Positions 42,963 to 51,241 of a stretch of 64,000 bases of DNA are shown here, piece by piece. Source of the stretch: Pseudomonadota bacterium (GTDB lineage Bacteria > Pseudomonadota > Gammaproteobacteria > Burkholderiales > JABEVD01); assembly GCA_021802545.1 (NCBI GenBank), contig JAJZRS010000003.1, positions 86,849-150,848 on the forward strand, written 5' to 3'. How positions within the stretch are numbered: position 1 is the stretch's first letter; the number at the start of each line of letters is the position of its first letter. The notes beneath the pieces are model-generated. The model was given only the letters and a program-made list of their open reading frames with translations, did no database searches and was not told the DNA's origin. The position numbers were made by a program, and so were the translations under genes.

Positions 42963-44215
42963 GACTTGGGCGAAATCGCCCTGAAGCCGATATCCTTTCT
43001 CATCTGGCAGCCGTCAAAGGAAATGTTTTCTGCCACCTGATAGGCGCGCCGCTGCGCGATTTTCACGCTGTCGCCGAGCGCCGTGACGCAAAGGACCCGC
43101 CCGCCGTTCGTGACGACCTGATTTCCTTCCAGGGTTGTCCCGGCATGGAAGACATGGAAATCTTCCTCGTTTTTCGGAAGGCCGGAAATGACGTCCCCCT
43201 TCCTGGGATTGTCTGGATAGCCGCCTGCAGCCATCACCACCCCGAGCGCGGAACGCCTGTCCCATTCGGCCTCGATCTTGTCGAGCGTTCCGTTGACCCC
43301 GTGCTCGACGAGCAGGCTGAGATCGGTCTTGAGACGCATCATGATGGGCTGCGTTTCAGGGTCGCCCATCCTGCAATTGAATTCCAGCGTCTTGATGGTC
43401 CCGTCCTTGGCGATCATCAATCCGGCGTAAAGGAACCCGGTATAGGGGATGCCATCCTGATTCATGCCGCGCACGGCGGGCTGGATGACTTCGCGCATCA
43501 CCCTTGCGTGCAGCGAGGGGGTGATGACGGGCGCGGGAGAATAGGCGCCCATGCCTCCGGTGTTCGGGCCCATGTCGCCGTCGAGAAGCCGCTTGTGATC
43601 CTGGCTCGTGACGAAGGGAAGGATGTTCTTCCCGTCGACCATGACGATGAAGCTCGCCTCTTCCCCTTCCAGATAGTCTTCGATGACCACCCGCCCGCCG
43701 CCTGCGAGTATGGAATCGATGGCGGCATGCGCATCGTCCAGGGTCATGGCAACCACGACGCCCTTTCCTGCTGCGAGGCCGTCCGCCTTGATCACGATGG
43801 GCGCGCCCTGTTCGTCGACATGGCGGTGAGCCGCCGCGATGTCCTCGAATTCCGCATAACCCGCAGTGGGAATGCCATGCTTCACCATGAATGCCTTGGC
43901 ATAGGCCTTCGAGCTTTCCAGCTGCGCAGCCGCCTTCGTCGGGCCGAAAATCTTCAATTCCGCCGCCCTGAACTCGTCCACGATGCCTTTGGCGAGCGGC
44001 GCCTCTGGGCCGACCACGGTGAGGGCGATCGACTCGCGTTTTGCGAATTCGATGAGGCCGGTGATTTCCGTGATGTCCACATTGACGCAGCCTTCGTCCA
44101 GCGCCGTTCCGGCGTTGCCCGGAGCGACATAGACCCGGCTGACTCTTGCAGAGCGGGCGAGCTTCCATGCCAGGGCATGCTCTCTTCCGCCGTTTCCGAT
44201 GACCAGGATTTTCAT
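42959..44215 (-). CDS. purD: Phosphoribosylamine-glycine ligase
   Basis: ATP-grasp enzyme catalysing the second step of de novo purine synthesis. The 418-residue protein starts MKILVIGNGGREHALAWKLA, has the ATP-grasp loop GLAAGKGVVVA, the EASFIVMVDG motif, GPNTGGMGAYSPAP and the metal-binding FNCRMGDPETQ. purH lies 4 bp upstream in the operon, tsaC is coupled downstream. Confidence 0.96.
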   Translation of the reverse strand: MKILVIGNGGREHALAWKLARSARVSRVYVAPGNAGTALDEGCVNVDITEITGLIEFAKRESIALTVVGPEAPLAKGIVDEFRAAELKIFGPTKAAAQLESSKAYAKAFMVKHGIPTAGYAEFEDIAAAHRHVDEQGAPIVIKADGLAAGKGVVVAMTLDDAHAAIDSILAGGGRVVIEDYLEGEEASFIVMVDGKNILPFVTSQDHKRLLDGDMGPNTGGMGAYSPAPVITPSLHARVMREVIQPAVRGMNQDGIPYTGFLYAGLMIAKDGTIKTLEFNCRMGDPETQPIMMRLKTDLSLLVEHGVNGTLDKIEAEWDRRSALGVVMAAGGYPDNPRKGDVISGLPKNEEDFHVFHAGTTLEGNQVVTNGGRVLCVTALGDSVKIAQRRAYQVAENISFDGCQMRKDIGFRAISPKS

Positions 44216-44219
44216 GGAA

Positions 44220-45785
44220 TCAATGCCTGAAGTGACGGAAGCCCGTGAAGACCATAGCGACGCCCTGCTCGTCTGCTGCGGCGATCACCTCCTCGTCGCG
44301 CATCGACCCGCCCGGCTGGATGACGGCCATGGCGCCTGCCTGCGCCAGCACGTCCACGCCGTCCCTGAAGGGGAAGAAGGCGTCCGAGGCGACGACCGAG
44401 CCGGCAAGATCCAGCCCGGCGTGGGATGCCTTGATGGAGGCGATCTTGGTGCTGTCGACCCGGCTCATCTGGCCTGCCCCGACGCCCAGGGTGCGTCCAT
44501 CCTTGCAGAACACGATGGCATTCGATTTCACGTACTTGGCCACCTTCCAGGCGAAAAGCAGGTCCTTCAGCTGGGCGTCCGTGGGCTTGACTTTGGTGAC
44601 GATGCGTAATGAACTTTCATCGACATTCAATGCATCGGGCGTCTGCACCAGGAGGCCGCCCCCCACTCGCTTCAGGTCGTATTTGTTGTGCGCATCCAGC
44701 AGGGGAACGGTCAGCACCCTGACGTTCTGCTTGGCCGCGGTGACCTCGAGCGCATCCTGGGCTGCGCTTGGCGCGATGATCACTTCGACGAACTGGTTGG
44801 CCGTGATGGCGGAAGCCGTCTCCTTGTCGAGCTCACGGTTGAGGGCGATGATGCCGCCGAAAGCCGAGGTCGTATCGGTCGCGTAGGCCAGCCTGTAGGC
44901 GTTTGCTATTGTGTCCGCGACAGCGACGCCGCAGGGGTTGGCGTGCTTGACGATCACGCAGGCGGGGTCGTTGAAGGTCTTGACGCATTCCCATGCCGCA
45001 TCGGCGTCCCCGATGTTGTTGTAGGAAAGCTCCTTGCCCTGGACCTGGGTATAGTTTGCGATGCCGCCGGGCAGGGCAGTCATGTCCCGGTAGAATGCGG
45101 CCTGCTGGTGGGGGTTTTCGCCGTAGCGCATGCCCTGCACCTTGACGAAATTGAAATTGATCTGGTCGGGAAACATTCCCTTTCCGCCGTCAGGGCCGAT
45201 CGAAGTGAGGTAGTTGCTGATCGCGGAATCGTAGGCTGCGGTGTGCGAAAAGGCCTTTTTCGCAAGATCGAAACGCGTGGCGTCCTTCAGGGCGCCGGAC
45301 TGCTGCTTCATTTCTTCGATTATCCTGCCATAGTCGGCAGGATCGGTCAGAACAGCCACGTGCATGTAATTCTTGGCCGCTGCCCTCACCATGGTCGGTC
45401 CGCCTATGTCGATGTTCTCGATGGCATCCTCCAGCGAGCAGCCTTGCTTCGCCACGGTCTGGGAGAATGGATAGAGGTTGACGACGACGAGATCAATGGG
45501 GGCGATGCCCGCCTTTTCCATCGTCTCGACATGGTCCTGAATGTCCCTGCGGCCTAGGATGCCGCCGTGGATCTTGGGATGGAGGGTCTTGACGCGTCCG
45601 TCCAGCATTTCCGGAAAACCGGTGTAATCGCCGACTTCGGTCACGGGTATGCCGGATTCCAATAGGAGTTTTGCTGTGCCGCCCGTGGAGAGGATCTTGA
45701 CGCCCATCTGGTGGAGGCTGGACGCGAATTCCACGATGCCGGTCTTGTCCGAGACGCTGAGCAGGGCTTGATGGATTGGATTCAT
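44220..45785 (-). CDS. purH: Bifunctional AICAR transformylase/IMP cyclohydrolase
   Basis: Catalyses the last two steps of IMP synthesis. The 521-residue protein has an N-terminal cyclohydrolase domain (residues 1-195; [43 protein letters not shown]) and a C-terminal transformylase domain ([54 protein letters not shown]). It lies 8 bp after fis and 4 bp before purD, so all are probably on one mRNA. Confidence 0.96.
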   Translation of the reverse strand: MNPIHQALLSVSDKTGIVEFASSLHQMGVKILSTGGTAKLLLESGIPVTEVGDYTGFPEMLDGRVKTLHPKIHGGILGRRDIQDHVETMEKAGIAPIDLVVVNLYPFSQTVAKQGCSLEDAIENIDIGGPTMVRAAAKNYMHVAVLTDPADYGRIIEEMKQQSGALKDATRFDLAKKAFSHTAAYDSAISNYLTSIGPDGGKGMFPDQINFNFVKVQGMRYGENPHQQAAFYRDMTALPGGIANYTQVQGKELSYNNIGDADAAWECVKTFNDPACVIVKHANPCGVAVADTIANAYRLAYATDTTSAFGGIIALNRELDKETASAITANQFVEVIIAPSAAQDALEVTAAKQNVRVLTVPLLDAHNKYDLKRVGGGLLVQTPDALNVDESSLRIVTKVKPTDAQLKDLLFAWKVAKYVKSNAIVFCKDGRTLGVGAGQMSRVDSTKIASIKASHAGLDLAGSVVASDAFFPFRDGVDVLAQAGAMAVIQPGGSMRDEEVIAAADEQGVAMVFTGFRHFRH

Positions 45786-45793
45786 ATTGTCTT

Positions 45794-46039
45794 TCAGGAA
45801 ATGCCGAGGTCCTGCATCTTCTTCCTGAGCGTGTTGCGGTTCAATCCGAGCAATTCAGCTGCGCGGGTCTGGTTGCCCTTGGTATGGGTGAGCGCAACTT
45901 CGATCAGGGGTTTTTCGACGCAGTGCATGACGAGGTCGTAGAGTGCGCATGGTTTTTCGCCGTCGAGGTCCTTGAGATAAGACTCGACCGATTTGCGGAC
46001 GCACGCGCCCATTTCGCCCTCGCTCTTCATGCCGCCCAT
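45794..46039 (-). CDS. fis: Nucleoid-associated DNA-binding protein Fis
   Basis: Small dimeric DNA-bending regulator. The 81-residue protein ends with the Fis helix-turn-helix [24 protein letters not shown], preceded by the dimer helices ([19 protein letters not shown]). The start at 46039 is favoured by a GGAGG ribosome site seven nt upstream; ATG 46030 overlapping the dusB stop is an alternative. It lies directly behind dusB, as in enterobacteria, and ahead of purH. In Betaproteobacteria the N-terminal beta-hairpin arm of E. coli Fis is shortened, as here. Confidence 0.92.
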   Translation of the reverse strand: MGGMKSEGEMGACVRKSVESYLKDLDGEKPCALYDLVMHCVEKPLIEVALTHTKGNQTRAAELLGLNRNTLRKKMQDLGIS

Positions 46040-47040
46040 TTTTCGTCCTCCGCGTAGATGAGGCGCCGGCCTTTTTCGCCAAGCTCGAGGAAGAAGCGGT
46101 CGATGTGCTCGACCTGCTCCAGACAGGACTGAAGCTGGTTCATGCTGTGCCTGAACTGCGCGGAACCCGCGAGCCCTTTCGTGTACCAGGAGATATGCTT
46201 GCGCGCCACCCGGACGCCGGTTTCTTCGCCGTAGAAAGCGTAGAGGTCGGCGAGATGGGCTTTCAGGACGGCATGGATTTCCGAGACTTCCGGAGAGGGT
46301 AGATGCTCGCCCGTCTCGAGGTAATGTGAGACTTCCCTGAATATCCAGGGCCTGCCCTGTGCCGCGCGGCCGATCATCAGGGCGTCCGCTCCCGTTTTTT
46401 CGAGCACATGCTTTGCTTTTTCAGGGGAATTGATGTCTCCATTCGCGATGACAGGAATCGAAATCCTCGATTTCACTTCCCGGATCGTATCGTATTCGGC
46501 TTCTCCGCTGTAGCCGCAGGCGCGCGTTCTGCCGTGGATGGCGAGCGCCTGTATGCCGGCTTCCACGGCAATTTTCGCAATGCGTACCGCGTTCCTGCTT
46601 TCCGTGTCCCATCCGGTCCTGATCTTCAGCGTGACCGGGACCTCGACCGCGTTCACCACGGCGTCGAGTATGCTTCCGACCAGCTCCTCGTTCTTCAGGA
46701 GAGCGGAGCCCGCCATCACGTTGCAGATTTTCTTGGCAGGGCAGCCCATGTTGATGTCGATGATCTGCGCGCCGTTGTCGACGTTGTATTTCGCGGCTTC
46801 AGCCATCATTTTCGGATCCGCGCCCGCGATCTGGACAGAAATCGGCTCGACCTCGCCGTCGTGGTTCGCCCGCCTTCTGGTCTTGTCGCTTCCCCACAGC
46901 AGCGAATTGCTGGAAACCATCTCGGAGACGGCCATGCCCGCTCCCATCGCCTTGCAAAGCTGGCGGAAAGGCCTGTCCGTGACGCCCGCCATCGGGGCGA
47001 CGACCAGGTTGTTCCTGAGCTGATAAGGGCCGATTCTCAC
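46027..47040 (-). CDS. dusB: tRNA-dihydrouridine synthase B
   Basis: FMN-dependent enzyme that reduces specific uridines in the tRNA D-loop. The 337-residue TIM-barrel protein has VAPMAGVTDRPFRQL, the catalytic cysteine in NMGCPAKKICNVMAGSALL, and the FMN-phosphate region TGADALMIGRAAQGRPWIF. The start codon is GTG. It precedes fis with a 13-bp overlap, the conserved dusB-fis pairing. Whether Fis represses this promoter, as in E. coli, cannot be told from the sequence. Confidence 0.93.
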   Translation of the reverse strand: MRIGPYQLRNNLVVAPMAGVTDRPFRQLCKAMGAGMAVSEMVSSNSLLWGSDKTRRRANHDGEVEPISVQIAGADPKMMAEAAKYNVDNGAQIIDINMGCPAKKICNVMAGSALLKNEELVGSILDAVVNAVEVPVTLKIRTGWDTESRNAVRIAKIAVEAGIQALAIHGRTRACGYSGEAEYDTIREVKSRISIPVIANGDINSPEKAKHVLEKTGADALMIGRAAQGRPWIFREVSHYLETGEHLPSPEVSEIHAVLKAHLADLYAFYGEETGVRVARKHISWYTKGLAGSAQFRHSMNQLQSCLEQVEHIDRFFLELGEKGRRLIYAEDEKWAA

Positions 47041-47089
47041 TGGGATTTATTCGTCGAAAAAGGGGTCATTGTAAACTTTTCCGGGGGTT

Positions 47090-48241
47090 TCACAAAATGG
47101 ATCTTGTCTTGAAGCCGAACATCATGCTTCTGGAGAACCATTTCCTTGCGGGGGGAAGGCAGTCGAGAGCGGCGAGCCCGATGCCGCGTCCTGCGCGAAG
47201 GGGAGGGATTTCGTTCGAGAACAGCCTGATCAGGGAATCGGTGAAGCGTATCCCGCTTCCCCTGTCGATTTCGCGCGCTTTCCTGTAATTCGAGAGCATT
47301 TTTTCAGAACCGATTGAATCGCTCTCAAGAATTTCGCGGGACAGCATGGCCGCATCCCTTAGGCCGAGGTTGAGCCCCTGGCCGGATACGGGGTGCAGGG
47401 TCTGTGCTGCGTTGCCGACGAGCGCGAGATGGCTGGATACGAATGGGGTCGAATACCTGAGGACGAGGGGAAAGCCGGACAGGGTTCCGCAATCGACGAA
47501 TTGCCCCAGCCTTTCCCCGAAATGGTTCTGGAGCTTTTCCAGAAAAGCGCCTCTTTCGAGGGAGAGAATGGCCTTGGCCTCTTCCGGGGATGCCGTCCAG
47601 ACCAGGGAAAATCCGTCCCCGCTGGGCAGGAGCGCCAGCGGGCCGTCGGGGGTGAAACGCTCGTAGGCGGTGTTGCAATGCGGTTTTTCCGTCTTCACCT
47701 GGCCGGTGATCGCCCACTGACCGTATTCGCGCACATGCTGGGTGATCCCTTTCACATGCCCGACGAGCTTTCCGCCGTCGGCCATCACGATGAGCCTGGC
47801 GGCAATCCGTCTTCTCGTTCCTTCATGGTCGAAATCGACGGTGCCGTATTCGCCGTCCAGGTCGATTTCGGCGGCAACGGCCCCTGAAATGCAGGTTTGG
47901 GAATCGAGCCTCGATGCGATCGCGCGGTGGACGTCGGCATAGCGGGCGACGTAGCCCAGGGCGGGCACGCCGGATTCTTCTGCCGTCAGGATCGTCCTGC
48001 CGAAGCCGCCTTTCTGGGAGACGTGGATTTTCGTGATGGGGGTCGCAGGATCGATGTCGGCGCCGATTTTCTCGAGATAAAGGCGGCTGCCGTGGGAAAG
48101 GGCGAGCACGCGCGGGTCATTCGAAGGGGAGGTTCTTGCCTCCAACACCGTCACGGAAAGCGCTTCCCCCTTGAGGGAGAGCGCAAGCGCGGCCCCGACC
48201 GGGCCGCCTCCTATGACGAGGACGTCGACGACTTCGCTCAT
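47090..48241 (-). CDS. ubiH: FAD-dependent ubiquinone-biosynthesis monooxygenase (UbiH/UbiF family)
   Basis: Flavin hydroxylase acting on the ubiquinone ring. The 383-residue protein has the FAD dinucleotide-binding VLVIGGGPVGAALALSL at the N-terminus, a DG-type motif (VMADGGKLVGHV) and the C-terminal LVGNAAQTLHPVSGQGLNLGLRDA signature of the UbiH/Coq6 group. Which ring position it hydroxylates is not decidable; UbiF or UbiI are alternatives. Start overlaps the pepP stop (ATGA); the pepP-ubiH pairing is conserved in Proteobacteria. Confidence 0.85.
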   Translation of the reverse strand: MSEVVDVLVIGGGPVGAALALSLKGEALSVTVLEARTSPSNDPRVLALSHGSRLYLEKIGADIDPATPITKIHVSQKGGFGRTILTAEESGVPALGYVARYADVHRAIASRLDSQTCISGAVAAEIDLDGEYGTVDFDHEGTRRRIAARLIVMADGGKLVGHVKGITQHVREYGQWAITGQVKTEKPHCNTAYERFTPDGPLALLPSGDGFSLVWTASPEEAKAILSLERGAFLEKLQNHFGERLGQFVDCGTLSGFPLVLRYSTPFVSSHLALVGNAAQTLHPVSGQGLNLGLRDAAMLSREILESDSIGSEKMLSNYRKAREIDRGSGIRFTDSLIRLFSNEIPPLRAGRGIGLAALDCLPPARKWFSRSMMFGFKTRSIL

Positions 48242-49536
48242 GAACTCATCCAGTCCTCGATTTCCTCGACAGTCTTGGGGGTTTCGATGCTCAGAATCTC
48301 GTGGCCGCCATCGACGACATGGACATCATCCTCGATGCGGATGCCGATGTTCCAGTAGGCTTCGGGGACGTTCTCGGCCGGGCGGATGTAGCAGCCGGGC
48401 TCGACGGTCAGGACCATGCCCGGCTCCAGCGTCCGCCAGTGCTCTTCCTTCTTGTAGATGCCGACGTCGTGCACGTCGAGCCCGAGCCAGTGCCCGGTCC
48501 TGTGCATGTAGAACTGCCTGTAATTTCCCGATTCGATCAGGCCGTCCACGCTTCCCTTGAAAAAGCCGAGGTCGATGAAGCCTTGTGCGAGAACCTTCAC
48601 TGCAGCCTCGTGCGGACTGTTCCATAATGCGCCGGGTTTCACTGCGGCAAGCGCCGCATATTGGGCTTCGAGCACAAGCTCGTAAATGGCTTTCTGTGCC
48701 GGGCTGAATTTTCCGTTCACTGGGAAGGTGCGGGTGATGTCGGACGCGTATCCGTCGAGCTCGCACCCCGCGTCGATGAGGAGAAGGTCCCCGTTTTTCA
48801 GTTCAGCATTGTTTTCGACGTAATGAAGAATGCAGGCATTTGCCCCCCCTGCGACGATGGAATTGTAGGAAGGGGACTGGGCGCCCATGCGGCGAAACTC
48901 CCCGATGAGCTCCGCTTCGATTTCGTATTCCATTTTCCCGGGTCTTGTCGATTTCATCGCGAGCTTGTGCGCGCTTGACGCGATGCCGGCCGACTTCTTC
49001 ATGAGCTCGATTTCGCCCTCGTCCTTGAAGAGCCGCATCTCGTCGATTTCTGCGCGGATGTCCCTGATGTCGGCGGGGGAAGAGACGCCGCTTCTTCCCA
49101 TGCCGCGCACTTCGTTCAATGCCGCGAGCATTTTCCTGTCCCATTTCTCGTCCTGCCCGAGCGGATAGGAGACGACGCGCTGGTTCGCGAGCAGATTGGG
49201 CAGCATCGCCTCCAGCGCCGATATGGGATGGGCTTCGTCGAAAGCGAAGACTTCCTTCGCCTTTTCAGGCCCGTACCGGTAGCCGTCCCAGATTTCCCTT
49301 TCCATGTCCTTTTCCAGGCAGAACAGGATGCTTTTCGGATCTTGACCCGAAATCATGACGAGCACGGCTTCAGGCTCGGTGAACCCCGTCATGTAGTAGA
49401 AATGGCTGTCGAAGCGGAAAGGGTAATGCGAATCGCGGTTTCTGAGGTGATGGGGCGCAGTGGGCAAAATGGAGACCCCATCGACCTTGTCGAGGAGACG
49501 CCTTCTTCTTTCTGCATGGATGGAATGATTCTTCAT
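48238..49536 (-). CDS. pepP: Xaa-Pro aminopeptidase
   Basis: Cytoplasmic M24B metallopeptidase that removes an N-terminal residue preceding proline. The 432-residue protein has an N-terminal creatinase-like domain and a pita-bread catalytic domain. The dinuclear metal ligands are seen in LIDAGCELDGYASDITRTFPV, HRTGHWLGLDVHD, and Glu residues in VLTVEPGCYI and IRIEDDV. It is coupled to murU upstream and ubiH downstream by ATGA overlaps. Confidence 0.93.
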   Translation of the reverse strand: MKNHSIHAERRRRLLDKVDGVSILPTAPHHLRNRDSHYPFRFDSHFYYMTGFTEPEAVLVMISGQDPKSILFCLEKDMEREIWDGYRYGPEKAKEVFAFDEAHPISALEAMLPNLLANQRVVSYPLGQDEKWDRKMLAALNEVRGMGRSGVSSPADIRDIRAEIDEMRLFKDEGEIELMKKSAGIASSAHKLAMKSTRPGKMEYEIEAELIGEFRRMGAQSPSYNSIVAGGANACILHYVENNAELKNGDLLLIDAGCELDGYASDITRTFPVNGKFSPAQKAIYELVLEAQYAALAAVKPGALWNSPHEAAVKVLAQGFIDLGFFKGSVDGLIESGNYRQFYMHRTGHWLGLDVHDVGIYKKEEHWRTLEPGMVLTVEPGCYIRPAENVPEAYWNIGIRIEDDVHVVDGGHEILSIETPKTVEEIEDWMSS

Positions 49537-50207
49537 TTTCCGATTCTACCATTGAGTTCGGACAAGCGCTCAGGCGTGCCGACGTCGATCCAGATTCCGC
49601 GATGAAAGGTGCCGCTGACCCGGCGTTCAGAAATCGCATGCCTCAGGAGCGGGGCGAGCTTGGCAGGCTTTCCCGGTTCGATCCCGCCAAAGAGATCGGG
49701 ATGGTAGAGACCGATGCCGCTATACGTCAGCTTTTCTTTGCCCGACGGGGCGAGCTTCCCGTTTTCGAAAAAGAAATCCCCTTCCGGATGGTGGGCCGGA
49801 TTGTCGACCAGGACGAGATGGGCAAGGATATCCGGCATTTCGGAGGATTTCGGAATCAGGGCAGAATAATCGAAATCGCAGTAGATGTCAGAATTCACGA
49901 CGGCAAATGGGGCATTGCCGAGGAGATCGAGCGCATTGGCGATCCCGCCTGCGGTTTCCAGCGCCACCTCTTCTTGCGAATAGGCGATGTTCACCCCGTA
50001 GGTTTTTCCGTCGCCCAGCCGCTCCATGATCATGTGGCCGAGATGGGCGACGTTGACCACGATGTCGTGGAAGCCTGCATTCGAGAGGCGCTCGATGTGC
50101 CGCACGATCAGGGGTTTTCCCCTGACTTCGAGCAGCGGCTTGGGCAGGGAATCGGTCAGGGGGCGCATCCGCTCCCCCCGCCCTGCAGCCAGGATCATCG
50201 CTTTCAA
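49533..50207 (-). CDS. murU: N-acetylmuramate-1-phosphate uridylyltransferase MurU
   Basis: Nucleotidyltransferase that makes UDP-MurNAc from MurNAc-1-phosphate in the fosfomycin-bypass recycling route. I use the TTG at 50207, whose bases overlap the amgK TGA, because it yields MKAMILAAGRGERMRPLTD and 224 residues, as in the family. Motifs: LPKPLLEVRGKPLI and VVNSDIYCDFDYS (metal). Adjacent amgK makes the MurNAc-1-phosphate substrate, which strengthens MurU over a generic sugar nucleotidyltransferase. Confidence 0.9.
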   Translation of the reverse strand: MKAMILAAGRGERMRPLTDSLPKPLLEVRGKPLIVRHIERLSNAGFHDIVVNVAHLGHMIMERLGDGKTYGVNIAYSQEEVALETAGGIANALDLLGNAPFAVVNSDIYCDFDYSALIPKSSEMPDILAHLVLVDNPAHHPEGDFFFENGKLAPSGKEKLTYSGIGLYHPDLFGGIEPGKPAKLAPLLRHAISERRVSGTFHRGIWIDVGTPERLSELNGRIGK

Positions 50208-51193
50208 AAAGTGGTTCTCACTTCGATTTTGTCGACGAGCTTCAGAAGAGGGGAAAGCTCCCTGTAGCGCGTGCAGGTCTTTTTCAGGTAGGAAAGGACG
50301 AGCGGAATGTCGTCCAGGTATTTTTCCTTTCCGTCGCGATGGTGCAGCCGGGCGAAAATCCCCGCTACCTTGATCTGCCTTTGCGCGCCCATCCATTCGA
50401 AATCGCGGTAGAAGTCGGCAAAGTCGTCATGGACGGGAAGGCCAGCGCCCCTCGCCTTTTCCCAGTAGCGGATGACCCAGTCGAGCACCTTTTCCTCCTC
50501 CCAGGAAATGTAGGCGTCCCTGAAAAGGGAGGCGAGATCGTAGGTGATGGGCCCGTAGACCGCGTCCTGGAAATCGAGGATGCCCGGGTTGGGGTCGCTC
50601 ACCATCAGGTTGCGCGAATGGTAGTCGCGATGAACGAACACCCTGGGCTGGGAAAGGTTGTTCTTCAATATCTTCTGGAAAACGGATTCGAGCAGATTCG
50701 CGTCATCCTGAGTGATGCTCCTGCCGAGATGCCTTCCCAGATACCATTCCGGGAAAAGGTCCAGCTCTCTTCTCAGGAGCGCTTCGTCATAGTCGGGAAG
50801 GAGACCTGGCCGGCTCGCGAGCTGGATCTTGATGAGGGCATCCACCGCATCCCGATAGAGCGCATCGGCATTGCCTTCATTGAGCACATCGAAATAGGTC
50901 GTTTTTCCAAGATCGGAAAGCAGCAGGAATCCCCTTTCGAAATCCTGGGAGAGCACCCTGGGCAGATTGACGCCGGCCTCGTTGAAAATTTGCGCGATCC
51001 GGACGAAAGGGCGGCAGTCCTCGTGCGAGGGAGGCGCGTCCATCACGATGAGCGAATCATCGTTAAAAATCGCCCGGAAATACCGTCGGAAGCTCGCATC
51101 CGAGGAAGCGGGTTCGATGCCGAAGCTTTTTTCCGGAAACTGGTCCTTCAGCCAGAGCTTGATGAGTCGCAGCCTTTCCAATTCGATTGCCAT
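50204..51193 (-). CDS. amgK: Anomeric MurNAc/GlcNAc kinase AmgK
   Basis: APH-fold kinase that phosphorylates the anomeric carbon of MurNAc (and GlcNAc) for cell-wall recycling. The 329-residue protein starts at ATG 51193; the track's 678-aa ORF is a read-through of antisense lptD. Kinase loop VFVHRDYHSRNLMV and metal-binding ILDFQDAVYGPITYDLASLFRD are clear. It is the first gene of amgK-murU-pepP-ubiH and is divergent from lptD with a 48-bp gap, the arrangement known from Pseudomonas. Confidence 0.9.
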   Translation of the reverse strand: MAIELERLRLIKLWLKDQFPEKSFGIEPASSDASFRRYFRAIFNDDSLIVMDAPPSHEDCRPFVRIAQIFNEAGVNLPRVLSQDFERGFLLLSDLGKTTYFDVLNEGNADALYRDAVDALIKIQLASRPGLLPDYDEALLRRELDLFPEWYLGRHLGRSITQDDANLLESVFQKILKNNLSQPRVFVHRDYHSRNLMVSDPNPGILDFQDAVYGPITYDLASLFRDAYISWEEEKVLDWVIRYWEKARGAGLPVHDDFADFYRDFEWMGAQRQIKVAGIFARLHHRDGKEKYLDDIPLVLSYLKKTCTRYRELSPLLKLVDKIEVRTTF

Positions 51194-51241
51194 AAGGGTG
51201 AAATTGTGCGATTTTATCACCAAACGATCAATCCAATCCCG

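Noticed and set aside
43145-44230. 361-aa + strand ORF
   Set aside because: Antisense to purD, no recognisable motifs.
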